Origin: Deltaproteobacteria bacterium
GTDB lineage: Bacteria; Desulfobacterota; WTBG01; CAIYCZ01; CAIRTM01
Direction of reading: 5' to 3'
Assembly (NCBI GenBank): GCA_016875025.1
Contig: VGSH01000015.1
Location: forward strand, 1-41,175
DNA length: 41,175 bases
The notes beneath the pieces were generated by a model, which saw only the letters and a list, made by a program, of their open reading frames with translations, had not been told where the DNA came from and searched no databases. The position numbers and the translations under genes are program-made. This document shows positions 1 through 8,137 of this stretch, piece after piece (within the stretch, counting starts at the first letter, position 1; every line of letters starts with the position of its first letter).

Positions 1-827
1 CCTCGGCCGATATGGTCTGAGGCAGCGCTGTCGTCACGGGATGCAAGGAATTCGCGCACGCTGTCAACATCAAAACCGGGACCTTCGTCAATGACGCTCA
101 CCCGGGTTTCATCGTTTTCGCACTGGTAGCGTATGGTGACGGTGCGGTCGGCATAGCGCGCGGTGCGCAGCCGCTCAGCGCTTTCGTCGGAGACCGATTC
201 TCTGATTTCACCGTCCGGGTTCTCCAGGAAATAATTAACCGGCAGCTCAAGGTTGCCGTGCTCCACTGCGTTGGCGATGACTTCGTTAAAGGCCAGCGCT
301 ACCGTGCTGATGCGGTGGCCCTCGATAAAGCCCATTTCGCCCAGGTGAGTGGCGAGGTAGAGCGACATTTTATCCGGCTCGACCGCGTCGGTCTTGAATA
401 CGAACTCCATGCTGCCTTTTTTCAGGAATGGTATGATGGGGCCCAGTTCCTTTTTGCTCCGGGAGGCCTGCAGCACAAGACGCATGTTTTTGAGCACGTC
501 CTTGAGACTGAACGGTTTTTTGATAAAGCCGATCGCGCCCAGCCTGAGGGCTTCGAGCGTGTTTTCGCGGGTGCGGTAGCCGCTGATCATCATCACGGGC
601 AGTCTGGGGTTGATGTCGCGCACAGCGGCCAGAAATTCAAGTCCGTTCATTCTGGGCATAACAAAATCGAGCAGAACCATGTCGTATGAATTACCTTTGC
701 GTACCCGCTCGAGGGCTTCAAGACCGTTATCTGCGGTTTCGCACAGATAGCCTTCGTCATCGAGGAAATCATATAGGAGAAGGGATATATACTTGTCGTC
801 ATCGACGATCAGGATTTTTTCTTTCAT
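1..827 (-). CDS. Response regulator with C-terminal RsbW-like HATPase domain (partial)
   Basis: The gene reads leftward from ATG at 825-827 and leaves the window without a stop, so only about 275 residues are visible. Residues 1-120 form a receiver domain: acidic pocket VDDD at 8-11, phospho-acceptor D54 in LLDF, and the conserved lysine in IKKPF. After a linker, the second half is a HATPase domain of the anti-sigma/serine kinase type: N-box AFNEVIANAVEHGN, then DEGPGFD. There is no HisKA dimerisation domain. A GAGAGGA Shine-Dalgarno lies upstream. A receiver joined directly to an RsbW-like ATPase suggests a phosphorylation-controlled switch in a partner-switching pathway; that role is inferred. 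It diverges from plsX. Confidence 0.85.
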   Translation of the reverse strand, partial: MKEKILIVDDDKYISLLLYDFLDDEGYLCETADNGLEALERVRKGNSYDMVLLDFVMPRMNGLEFLAAVRDINPRLPVMMISGYRTRENTLEALRLGAIGFIKKPFSLKDVLKNMRLVLQASRSKKELGPIIPFLKKGSMEFVFKTDAVEPDKMSLYLATHLGEMGFIEGHRISTVALAFNEVIANAVEHGNLELPVNYFLENPDGEIRESVSDESAERLRTARYADRTVTIRYQCENDETRVSVIDEGPGFDVDSVREFLASRDDSAASDHIGR

Positions 828-868
828 GCGACAGCCGTCCTCTCATATGGTTTTGGGCAAATTAAGAA

Positions 869-897
869 TTGACAGACCACGGCAAACGCTATATATA
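869..897 (+). promoter_or_regulatory. Sigma70-type promoter of plsX
   Basis: TTGACA at 869-874, a 17-base spacer and TATATA at 892-897. Transcription would begin near 904, giving a leader of about 74 bases before the ATG at 978. Confidence 0.75.
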
Positions 898-977
898 ACG
901 CGGATACGGATACTTTTTATAACACAGTATTTTTGCCTTGGAAACGATTAATTGAAGTTGCACACGTAATTATTGCT

Positions 978-2036
978 ATGACAAAAAAACTGCGTATTAT
1001 TGTCGATGCCATGGGCGGCGACCATGCCCCGCATGCAACGGTTGAGGGTGCTGTGGCGGCCTGCCGCGATTTCGGTGCTGATGTGGTGCTGGTCGGGAAT
1101 GAAGGTATTATCACCCGTGAACTCGAGCGGCACGACACACAGGGGCTGCATCTCAGCCTGAAACATGCCACGCAGGTTGTCGGCATGGGGGACAACCCCC
1201 TTGATGTCGTCAGGAAAAAGAAGGATTCCTCGATCAGTGTCGGCATGAAGCTTCTGGCCGAGGGGCAGGGCGAGTCCTTTGTGAGCGCCGGCAATTCGGG
1301 CGCCATGGTGTCGGCCGCGCTGTTTATAGTCAAGCGCATGCCGGGCATTGACCGCCCGGCCATAGGCACGTTTCTGCCGAGCCTTACCGGACAGGCGCTG
1401 GTGGTCGATGCGGGTGCTAACAATCTGTGCAAGCCGCATAATATCACCCAGTTCGCCCTGATGGGCGCGGTGTATTACCGGGCGCTGATGAAATGCAAAA
1501 ATCCGCGGGTCGGCTTATTGAGCAACGGCGAGGAGGAATCCAAGGGCACCGATGTGCTTAAACAGGTGCATGCCCATTTGAAGAAAAGCAGCCTGAACTA
1601 TATCGGCTTTGTCGAAGGCAAGGATCTTTTCCGCGGTAACGTTGATGTTGTGGCCTGCGACGGATTCACCGGCAACATCGTTTTGAAAACCGCCGAAGGA
1701 GTCGCCGAAAGCATGGGAGCGGCGATTAAACAGGAGCTCAAGCGCGGGTTGTCATCGAAGATCGGCTATCTGTTTTCGCGCAGAGCTTTTCAGCGACTTA
1801 AGAAACGCTTCGATTATGCCGAGTACGGCGGCGCTCCGCTGCTGGGAGTTAACGCTCCGGTATTGATCGCGCACGGCCGCTCAAGCGCCTATGCTGTCAG
1901 GAATATGATCCGCGCGGCTCTGGAGTTCAGCCGTCAGCGGGTTGTCGAGCATATCCTGAACGACCCCGATATACACCACGACATCGAAACCGTGGGCCGC
2001 AAGCCCGGCCTGCTTGAGCGTATTATACATCGTTAG
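978..2036 (+). CDS. plsX: Phosphate acyltransferase PlsX
   Basis: PlsX converts acyl-ACP to acyl-phosphate, the acyl donor for PlsY in membrane phospholipid synthesis. The N-terminus carries the family signature VDAMGGDHAP, and later blocks include SAGNSGA and CDGFTGNIVLK. From ATG 978 the protein is 352 residues, normal for the family. A TTG at 933 would add 15 residues, but these precede the usual PlsX start, so I prefer the ATG; neither start has a strong Shine-Dalgarno. It is alone here: rpmF and fabH, its common neighbours, are absent. Confidence 0.93.
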   Translation: MTKKLRIIVDAMGGDHAPHATVEGAVAACRDFGADVVLVGNEGIITRELERHDTQGLHLSLKHATQVVGMGDNPLDVVRKKKDSSISVGMKLLAEGQGESFVSAGNSGAMVSAALFIVKRMPGIDRPAIGTFLPSLTGQALVVDAGANNLCKPHNITQFALMGAVYYRALMKCKNPRVGLLSNGEEESKGTDVLKQVHAHLKKSSLNYIGFVEGKDLFRGNVDVVACDGFTGNIVLKTAEGVAESMGAAIKQELKRGLSSKIGYLFSRRAFQRLKKRFDYAEYGGAPLLGVNAPVLIAHGRSSAYAVRNMIRAALEFSRQRVVEHILNDPDIHHDIETVGRKPGLLERIIHR

Positions 2037-2052
2037 CCGGGTCGTTTTAGGG

Positions 2053-2086
2053 GTGGACGCTGTGGACACAGGTGGACTTTGTGGAC
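2053..2086. repeat. GTCCACNNN nonamer array (site 1)
   Basis: GTGGAC (GTCCAC on the other strand) occurs at 2053, 2062, 2072 and 2081, so four copies are spaced 9, 10 and 9 bases apart. The array lies between the convergent plsX and glgA. Related arrays lie at 10567-10599 and 13208-13240. Confidence 0.8.
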
Positions 2087-2104
2087 CGGCAATAGTAAGT
2101 TGCC

Positions 2105-2122
2105 AACTCCGAACTCCGAACT
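2105..2122. repeat. AACTCCG heptamer array (site 1)
   Basis: Two exact copies of AACTCCG followed by AACT, abutting the glgA stop codon. A complementary array lies at 10526-10553. Confidence 0.7.
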
Positions 2123-3590
2123 AATCCCCGAGCCCCATTTTTTTATCCCGCGCCCTGCGGTAGAGATCCAGATAGGCCCGTGCCGAAACATCCCATGAAA
2201 AATTACATGCCATGCAGCGCTGCATAAGCGCCTTCCAGCGCTCCTTCTGCCCGTAGCACGCTATCGCCCGCACGAGTGCGTCCAGCAGGGCGCTGCCAGC
2301 ATAGTCCGCAAAGGCAAAACCGTTGCCGCGTTCCGGGTCGCGCTCACAATCGCTGATGGTGTCGGCCAGGCCGCCGGTTGAGCGCACGACCGGAACGGTG
2401 CCGTATTTGAGGCTGTAGATCTGCGTGAGACCGCAGGGCTCGAAGCGTGAGGGCATGAGGAACAGGTCGCAGCCCGCTTCGATCTTGTGCGCTGCACGGT
2501 TATCGTAGGCAAGCAGCACGCCCACGCGACTCGGATGCTGGGCAGCCATGCGGGTAAAAAAATCATGATAGCGCTGCTCGCCCGTGCCCAGCAGCACGAA
2601 ACCGGCATCGGTTCTCATAATATCATCGAAAATTTCTTCAATCAGGTCAAAACCCTTCTGGTCGACAAGCCGGGAAATACAGCCGATGAGCGGGCGCTGC
2701 ATCAGGGAACGTGCAAGGCTGAAGCGCTCCAGAAGCTCGCGTTTGCAGTCCTGCTTGCCCGCCAGGTCGTCTATGCTGTAGCGCGCCCTGATCAGCGGGT
2801 CGCTCTCCGGGTTCCAGACGGTATAGTCAGCTCCGTTGAGAATGCCGACCAGATCCTGCGCGCGCGTTGCCAGCACGCCCTCAAGGCCGCAGCCGAATTC
2901 AGGTGTTGTTATCTCGCGCGCATAGGTGGGGCTGACGGTCGAGACCATGTCGGCGTTGACGATGCCGGCCTTGAGGAAGTTGACCTGCCCCCAGAACTCG
3001 AGTTGCCCCGGGTGCCAGAATTGCTGGCGTGCAAGTTCTGTCAGATCGAATACTTCCGGGGGAAACATGCCCTGATAGGCCATGTTGTGAATAGTCATCA
3101 CTGAAGAGCAGCGGTGCAGCAGCGGGTCTTGTGCGGCCCGGCCAAGCATGAACGCCGGTATCAGGGCGGTCTGCCAGTCGTTGAGATGCAGGATCTCGGG
3201 CTGCATCCCGGAAGTACGGCAAAAGGCGAGTACCGCTTTGCTGAAGCAGATAAAACGCAGGTGGTTGTCGGTGAATGCTTTGCCGCCTGCTTCGTAGAGT
3301 CCGTCGCGGTCAAAGAGCTCATCGCAGCGCACGAAATGTACAGGCACGTCAGCGGGCCCTCTGCTGGTCAGTACCTGCATGGCGAACGTGCGCGGCCCGA
3401 CGGTAACGGAAAATTTCGCTTCGCAGGCAGTTGTTTGCAGTCGGCTGCGTGTTTCGCGGTACAACGGGGTGATCACTGATATTCGCCCACCGAGCCGGGC
3501 AATATGGAGGGGCAGGGCGCCGCACACATCAGCCAGCCCGCCTGTTTTGGCGAAAGGCTCAACTTCTGAAGAAACAAATAGTATTTCCAT
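2121..3590 (-). CDS. glgA: Glycogen synthase (ADP-glucose type, GT5)
   Basis: GlgA elongates alpha-1,4-glucan from ADP-glucose. The 489-residue length is typical. The start shows SSEVEPFAKTGGLADV, containing the KTGG nucleotide-sugar-binding motif (K15). The C-terminal half has the GT-B motifs ISRLVDQKGFDL, LGTGEQ and PSRFEPCGLTQIYSLKYG with the catalytic E in FEPCG. The ATG at 3588-3590 is preceded by a very A/T-rich stretch without a Shine-Dalgarno, so initiation may rely on an unstructured leader. No other glycogen gene is nearby. Confidence 0.95.
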   Translation of the reverse strand: MEILFVSSEVEPFAKTGGLADVCGALPLHIARLGGRISVITPLYRETRSRLQTTACEAKFSVTVGPRTFAMQVLTSRGPADVPVHFVRCDELFDRDGLYEAGGKAFTDNHLRFICFSKAVLAFCRTSGMQPEILHLNDWQTALIPAFMLGRAAQDPLLHRCSSVMTIHNMAYQGMFPPEVFDLTELARQQFWHPGQLEFWGQVNFLKAGIVNADMVSTVSPTYAREITTPEFGCGLEGVLATRAQDLVGILNGADYTVWNPESDPLIRARYSIDDLAGKQDCKRELLERFSLARSLMQRPLIGCISRLVDQKGFDLIEEIFDDIMRTDAGFVLLGTGEQRYHDFFTRMAAQHPSRVGVLLAYDNRAAHKIEAGCDLFLMPSRFEPCGLTQIYSLKYGTVPVVRSTGGLADTISDCERDPERGNGFAFADYAGSALLDALVRAIACYGQKERWKALMQRCMACNFSWDVSARAYLDLYRRARDKKMGLGD

Positions 3591-3674
3591 TATTTTTTAT
3601 TTTTTTAATATATTTAATATAATAAAATTGCTGTACCCCTGAAGCCGCTTTCCTGTGTTCTGAATCGTTCGATC

Positions 3675-3703
3675 ACTCTAATATAAGCGTGCCGGCAAGT
3701 CAA
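3675..3703 (-). promoter_or_regulatory. Probable promoter of glgA
   Basis: On the minus strand, TTGACT (3698-3703), 17 bases and TAGAGT (3675-3680). It diverges from the redox operon promoter at 3741. Apart from these two promoters and an A/T-rich tract at 3595-3630, I see nothing in the 313-base gap 3591-3903. Confidence 0.5.
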
Positions 3704-3740
3704 CCATGTGTCCGATCCGGCATAAAGTTCAGCATAGTGC

Positions 3741-3769
3741 TTGACTCCATTGGCCAAACTGTATATAAT
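3741..3769 (+). promoter_or_regulatory. Promoter of the redox operon
   Basis: TTGACT at 3741-3746, a 17-base spacer and a perfect TATAAT at 3764-3769. Transcription would start near 3776, leaving about 128 bases of leader before the ferredoxin gene. The next strong terminator on this strand is at 10470-10507, so seven genes probably form one transcript. Confidence 0.8.
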
Positions 3770-3903
3770 TACGAGTCTGCAAAAAGTTAGCAGCCAAATT
3801 ATTAAGGTTGTTAACTCTTTTGGGTGTATATTCGGTAATTGCGTTAGATAATGGCTATTTCAATAATACGGCAATGCTATTTTATTACTCAAGGAGGCAT
3901 ACC

Positions 3904-4074
3904 ATGGTACGAGTAGCACGTGAAACATGTGTCGGCTGCGGCGGATGCGTTGATCTATGCCCGCGAACAGCAATTCGCTTCATTAAAGATCGCGCTTTTA
4001 TCGACTCCGCGCTGTGCCTGGAATGTAAAACATGCGTCAAGGTCTGCCCGGTTAAGGCTCCCCAGGAGATTTAA
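3904..4074 (+). CDS. 2[4Fe-4S] ferredoxin
   Basis: A 56-residue bacterial-type ferredoxin with two cluster motifs, CVGCGGCVDLCP and CLECKTCVKVCP. The start is ATG 3904, preceded by AGGAGG at 3892-3897; longer in-frame extensions lack cysteines and a ribosome site. As first gene of the operon it is the likely soluble electron carrier or a small subunit of the complex encoded downstream. A small hairpin at 4111-4127 (CTCTGT/ACAGAG) lies in the gap after it and could tune expression of the rest. Confidence 0.9.
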   Translation: MVRVARETCVGCGGCVDLCPRTAIRFIKDRAFIDSALCLECKTCVKVCPVKAPQEI

Positions 4075-4151
4075 CGGGCCTGTTGTAAAACGCTTAACCA
4101 CCCATGTGCACTCTGTGCTTTACAGAGATGCAGACGTGAAAGGAGCAGGTT

Positions 4152-4433
4152 TTGGAATCCAAGGCTAAAGTATCCAATAAAACATTACGGTGCATAGCTG
4201 TACAGGCAGGCGCTGCCAAAGCGTTTAAGCCCGGCAACCGCGTAGTGGCGCGGCCGGTGTGGGACAAGGACCGCTGCGTTCGCTGCGGGGTTTGCTATAT
4301 CTACTGTCCGCATGGCGCCGTTGTCCGTCAGGATGACGGCTTTTTTGATGCTAATACTGACAGATGTTCCGGCTGCGGGGTCTGTCATCGTGAATGCTGG
4401 TTTGGTGTTATCGGCATGGCTCAGGAGGCATAA
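4152..4433 (+). CDS. PorD-like 4Fe-4S delta subunit
   Basis: A 93-residue protein resembling the delta subunit of pyruvate/2-oxoacid:ferredoxin oxidoreductases. After about 35 residues it has the PorD pattern PVWDKDRCVRCGVCYIYCP and then DRCSGCGVCHREC, enough cysteines for two [4Fe-4S] clusters. The proline after the last cysteine is replaced by tryptophan (ECWFG). The start is a TTG at 4152, supported by AGGAG at 4141-4145 with correct spacing and by the lack of any in-frame ATG before the Fe-S domain. The stop lies two bases before the next start, so translation is probably coupled to the PorB-like gene. Confidence 0.8.
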   Translation: MESKAKVSNKTLRCIAVQAGAAKAFKPGNRVVARPVWDKDRCVRCGVCYIYCPHGAVVRQDDGFFDANTDRCSGCGVCHRECWFGVIGMAQEA

Positions 4434-4435
4434 CG

Positions 4436-5122
4436 ATGGATAAATTCAGCTTGATGGTCCCCAATTTCATCCCTGCGCAGGAATACTTCGATCCTCAACA
4501 CGGCGAGACCTGCATCGGCTGCGGTGTGTCGCTTGCCGCCCGCCTTGTCGGCAAGGCGCTGGAAAAGGCGTGTGCCGGAGCAGTGTGCGAGCGCCGCAGC
4601 GGCGCCGACCTGTTCGGCGTGAAGACCGATGCCGCCTTTATGCGCATTAAGAAAGGCAAAGCCGAGCTCATCATCTGCTTTGACGACGAGCCCTCCAATG
4701 CACTGCAGGACGCGCTGGTGAAAAAGCTCCCGGCCGTGGCCGTTGCCGAAGGCATCGCCTATGTCGCCACCGCCTGCCCCAGCTATCCGTTCGACCTGAT
4801 GGAAAAAGTAAAGCGCGCCATGGATGCCGATGGCAGCGCCTATATTCATATTCTGACCCCCTGCCCGTCAGCCTGGCAGTATCCGACCGAGAACACCGTG
4901 AAGGTCGGTTTCAAGGCGGTTGAGTCCTGTGCGTTTCCGCTCTATGAAGTTGCAAGCGGGTTCTACAACCTGACCAACACAACCCTGAAGCCCCGGTCCG
5001 TCGAAGAATACATCCGCGCGCAGGGCCGCTTCGAGAAGGCGACCGACGCGCAGGTGAAAAGCGCCGCGGCAACGGTGGAGAAAGAATATAAAAAACTGCT
5101 TGAGAAGGCTCAGCCCGAATAA
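4436..5122 (+). CDS. Shortened PorB-like protein lacking the thiamine-diphosphate motif
   Basis: 228 residues, against roughly 300 or more for PorB. Both ends are recognisably PorB: ETCIGCGVSLAARL near residue 25 (the CxGCG cluster motif), and in the C-terminal half YVATACPSYPFDLMEKV, ILTPCPSAW, PLYEVASGFYNLT and VEEYIRAQGRF. The middle, where PorB has the thiamine-binding GDGG...N segment, is replaced by a shorter unrelated stretch, so thiamine-dependent catalysis is unlikely. No PorA or PorG is present. I infer a structural or electron-transfer role. ATG 4436 has AGGAGG at 4423-4428. Confidence 0.75.
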   Translation: MDKFSLMVPNFIPAQEYFDPQHGETCIGCGVSLAARLVGKALEKACAGAVCERRSGADLFGVKTDAAFMRIKKGKAELIICFDDEPSNALQDALVKKLPAVAVAEGIAYVATACPSYPFDLMEKVKRAMDADGSAYIHILTPCPSAWQYPTENTVKVGFKAVESCAFPLYEVASGFYNLTNTTLKPRSVEEYIRAQGRFEKATDAQVKSAAATVEKEYKKLLEKAQPE

Positions 5123-5141
5123 CGGCGGCCTTGAGGCGAGC

Positions 5142-5388
5142 ATCCCTGAAAGGAGAACGGGAACATGTCAGATATAAAATGGTTACCTGATGGACAGAAA
5201 ACGTTTGATAAGCTCATGGCCGCGGTTCCGGAAGCGATGCGCGATGCCATTAAGCCCAAGCTGCTGCAGATGCTGGCCGGCAAGGCTGCCGGACAGCCGG
5301 TAAGCGGCGACCTGGTTAAAACCTGGGTCAAAGAGGACCTGCCTGAGCCGCAGAGAAGCGCTCTGATGGCGGCCCTCGGCATGAAACC
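5142..5388 (+). repeat. Duplicated ribosome site plus first domain, copy 1 (copy 2 at 6085-6333)
   Basis: The Shine-Dalgarno region and the first ~75 codons of the NuoE-like gene closely resemble those of the NuoF-like gene at 6085-6333. Both begin ATCCCTGAAAGGAGA, and a near-identical stretch runs through AGATATAAAATGGTTACC into the coding region. The similarity covers the non-coding ribosome site too, so this is duplication of DNA rather than protein convergence. Confidence 0.8.
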
Positions 5389-6085
5389 CGACGGCGACCA
5401 GAAGCCGGCCGCTCCTGTTGCGGCTGCTGCCGGGTGGCAGGGCAACGCCGAGGTCATGTTCGAGCGCATGCTGCAGGAAGTGCCCGATATGATGCGCGAG
5501 GTGTTCCGCGGCAAGCTCATGGGTATTGCCAATGAGAAGGCCAAGGGCGGCCCGATCGCCGAGGATCACATTCTGTCGATCGTGAAGGAGATCGTGCCCG
5601 ATCCCTTCAAGACCAATATTTTGAAAGCCTTCGCCACCATGGGCGGCGTTGATTTGAGCAACCTTGAGAAGCTGATCGAAAGCACCCCCGGCGGTCAGGA
5701 AACGGTTATCGGACTTCTGCATGCGGTGCAGGCCGAATTCGGCTATTGCCCCCGTGAGGCCGTCACCATGATAAGCCAGCGCAAGTGTGTGCCCATGGCC
5801 GTCATGTACCGTCTGCTGACCTGCTACAGCGCCTTCCGGCTGCAAAAGCCCGGCAAGCACGTTGTCACCGTGTGCACCTCCACGGGTGCCTATGTTAACG
5901 GCGGCGGCGCGCTCCTGAAGCAGATTAAGGACAAAATCGCCAAAACCGGCGCGAACATCACGGTTGAAACCGCGCGCGATCTGGGCTGCGCTAACGTGGC
6001 ACCGGCCATCATGGTCGACGGTGAGATTTTCAGCGGTGTGCAGGCCCAGGCAAAGCTTGAGCAGATTTTCAGCGAATCGAACTAA
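5165..6085 (+). CDS. NuoE-like protein with two N-terminal PCP_red-like domains
   Basis: 306 residues in three parts. Residues ~5-72 and ~97-165 are two helical domains resembling PCP_red (the C-terminal domain of protochlorophyllide reductase BchB). Residues ~170-306 resemble NuoE/HydC, the thioredoxin-like [2Fe-2S] subunit of NADH dehydrogenases: an early ETVIGLLHAVQAEFGYCP, VTVCTSTGAYVNGG, and RDLGCANVAPAIMVDG. Of the four canonical ligands only C237 is in place; the second (VCTGTAC in NuoE) is alanine, and the later CLGAC pair reads DLGCA, with one shifted cysteine, C275. A normal [2Fe-2S] cluster is therefore doubtful. Start ATG 5165 with AGGAG at 5151-5155. Confidence 0.75.
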   Translation: MSDIKWLPDGQKTFDKLMAAVPEAMRDAIKPKLLQMLAGKAAGQPVSGDLVKTWVKEDLPEPQRSALMAALGMKPDGDQKPAAPVAAAAGWQGNAEVMFERMLQEVPDMMREVFRGKLMGIANEKAKGGPIAEDHILSIVKEIVPDPFKTNILKAFATMGGVDLSNLEKLIESTPGGQETVIGLLHAVQAEFGYCPREAVTMISQRKCVPMAVMYRLLTCYSAFRLQKPGKHVVTVCTSTGAYVNGGGALLKQIKDKIAKTGANITVETARDLGCANVAPAIMVDGEIFSGVQAQAKLEQIFSESN

Positions 6086-6108
6086 TCCCTGAAAGGAGAG
6101 ACGGGAAA

Positions 6109-8103
6109 ATGGCAGATATAAAATGGTTACCCGATGGACAGGAAACATTTGATAAAGTGATTGCCGCCGTGCCTGAAGGGATGCGGGCTGCGATGAAGCC
6201 CAAGCTCATCGAGATGCTGGCCGCCAAGGCCGGCGGTAAAAAAATAAGCCGGAAAATCGTAGAGGCCTGGGTGAAGGAAGACCTGCCCGAGCCGCAGCGC
6301 AGCGTTTTGATGGCAGCGCTGGGCCTTGACAGGCCCGCGGCGAAGGCCGATGCGGCTGCCGTGAAAAAGGCTGCCTGGAAGGTAAAGGGCGCGGTGAAGA
6401 ATGCCGCTGACCTAGCGAAAATGAAGGCCGCTGGCCAGGAACTGCTTGCGCCCAAGACGCTCCGGATCACGGTGAGCAGTGCTTCCTGCGGACTTGCCAA
6501 AGGCGCCGAGACAGTGGCGGCCGCTTTGCAGGACGCAGTCAAGAAGCAGAAAGTTAACGCTGACGTTGTCCTGGTCGGCTCCAACGGCATGAGCTGGGCC
6601 GAGCCCATGGTGAGCGTTATCAAGGCCGGCAAACCCTGCATAGTCTACGGCAATGTCACGGCCGATGCGGCTGCCGGAATCGTCAAGGCCGCTGCTGCCG
6701 GCAAGATTGTAGAAGACCTTGCCCTGATGCGCGTTGACAGCATTAAGGTCGATGTTACCGGCGAGAAAATCAAATACGCCGCTGATAAGGCCCCTGCCGC
6801 AGCACTTGCGAAGGTCAAGGACGGCAGCAAAATAGATTTTTTCAAAAAGCAGCTCAAAATCGTATCGCGCAACGCGGGCATTATCGCCCCGGACCGCATC
6901 GAGGAATATATCGGCCTTGGCGGCTATCAGGCCCTTGCAAAGGCGCTTGGGAGCATGAAGCCCGCTGATGTTATCAAAGAGGTCAAGGAATCCAAACTGC
7001 GCGGCCGCGGCGGCGCGGGATTTCCCGCAGGCATCAAGTGGGAGGCCTGCAGCAAGGCAGCCGGCGACAAAAAATACATTGTCTGCAACGGCTCTGAAGG
7101 CGACCCTGAAATCGGTCTGCATAAGAGTTTCCTGGAGTCCGACCCGCACATGCTGATTGAAGGCATGCTGCTGGCCGGGTATGCCGTGGGCGCTGATGAA
7201 GGCTATGTGTACCTGAACGACCGCTACGTGCTGGCAGTCGAGCGGGTCCAGACCGCCATTGAGCAGGCCGAGAAGGTCGGGCTGCTCGGCAAGAATATCC
7301 TCGGCAGCGGCTTTTCATTTACTTTGAAGGTCAAACGCGGCGGCGGCGCTTATGTATGCGGTGAGGAAACCGCGCTCTTGAACGCGCTGGAAGGCTCATT
7401 TGCCGAACCGCGCCCGCGTCCCCCGCTGCCTGTGCATCAGGGCTTGAACGGCAAGCCCACCGTGGTCAACAACCTTGAAACCCTTTCCACAGTTTCGGCT
7501 ATCGTGCTCAAGGGCGGCAAATGGTTTGCCGGTATCGGCACACCTGCCAGCAAGGGAACCAAGATCGTGGCCCTGTCCGGCAATGTGGCCCGGCCCTGCT
7601 GGGTTGAAGTCGCCATGGGTACGGTCATCGGCGATATCATTACAGCGTTTGCCGGCGGCACTGCCAGCGGTAAGAAGGTGAAAGCCTTCCAGACCGGCGG
7701 CCCCTCGGGCGGCATTCTGCCTGCCTCCCAGCTGAAGCTGAAGCTCGACTATGACGCGCTCGGCAAGGCCGGCAGCCTGCTGGGCTCCGGCGGTCTGCTG
7801 GTGATGGACGAGGACTGCGATGTCGTTGATGTGGCCCGCTTCCTGACAGAGTTTTTCCTGGAAGAGTCCTGCGGCAAATGCACCCCGTGCCGTGAAGGCG
7901 TCAAGCGTCTTAACGAGATCGTGAGCTGTATCGCCGACGGGCGCGGCACAAAAGCGCAGCTGGCCCTGGTGAAGACCATGGGCGAGGCCATGAGCGCGGC
8001 CTGCTTCTGTGCGCTGGGTAAAACCGCGGCCGCCCCGATTCTGACGGTGATGAAGCACTTCCCCAAAGACGTGAACGGGAAGATGTTGAAGACTATTAAC
8101 TAA
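6109..8103 (+). CDS. NuoF-like NADH/FMN subunit with PCP_red-like and thioredoxin-like N-terminal domains
   Basis: 664 residues. Residues 1-70 are a third PCP_red-like domain. Residues ~118-200 form a thioredoxin-like domain as in HydB/HndC, but only the cysteine in ASCGLAKGAE remains; the second ligand pair is serine (VGSNGMSWAEP). From ~250 it is a NuoF core: GRGGAGFPAGIKW (FMN/NADH site, ~299), CNGSEGDP (~326), AYVCGEETALL (~417), PPLPVHQGLNGKPTVVNN. The N3-type [4Fe-4S] site is complete: ESCGKCTPCREG (~587-593) plus the distant cysteine in CFCALG (~631). There is no C-terminal ferredoxin domain. It should oxidise or reduce NAD(P)H through FMN. ATG 6109 has GAAAGGAG upstream. Confidence 0.88.
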   Translation: MADIKWLPDGQETFDKVIAAVPEGMRAAMKPKLIEMLAAKAGGKKISRKIVEAWVKEDLPEPQRSVLMAALGLDRPAAKADAAAVKKAAWKVKGAVKNAADLAKMKAAGQELLAPKTLRITVSSASCGLAKGAETVAAALQDAVKKQKVNADVVLVGSNGMSWAEPMVSVIKAGKPCIVYGNVTADAAAGIVKAAAAGKIVEDLALMRVDSIKVDVTGEKIKYAADKAPAAALAKVKDGSKIDFFKKQLKIVSRNAGIIAPDRIEEYIGLGGYQALAKALGSMKPADVIKEVKESKLRGRGGAGFPAGIKWEACSKAAGDKKYIVCNGSEGDPEIGLHKSFLESDPHMLIEGMLLAGYAVGADEGYVYLNDRYVLAVERVQTAIEQAEKVGLLGKNILGSGFSFTLKVKRGGGAYVCGEETALLNALEGSFAEPRPRPPLPVHQGLNGKPTVVNNLETLSTVSAIVLKGGKWFAGIGTPASKGTKIVALSGNVARPCWVEVAMGTVIGDIITAFAGGTASGKKVKAFQTGGPSGGILPASQLKLKLDYDALGKAGSLLGSGGLLVMDEDCDVVDVARFLTEFFLEESCGKCTPCREGVKRLNEIVSCIADGRGTKAQLALVKTMGEAMSAACFCALGKTAAAPILTVMKHFPKDVNGKMLKTIN

Positions 8104-8137
8104 CGCTTACTCCGATAGTGGAATAGAGGAAAGGACC

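Noticed and set aside
948-1447. Long open frames on the minus strand inside plsX
   Set aside because: They mirror plsX codon structure, have no ribosome site and no recognisable domain; the same holds for the many long frames opposite the redox operon, ABC genes and trkA.
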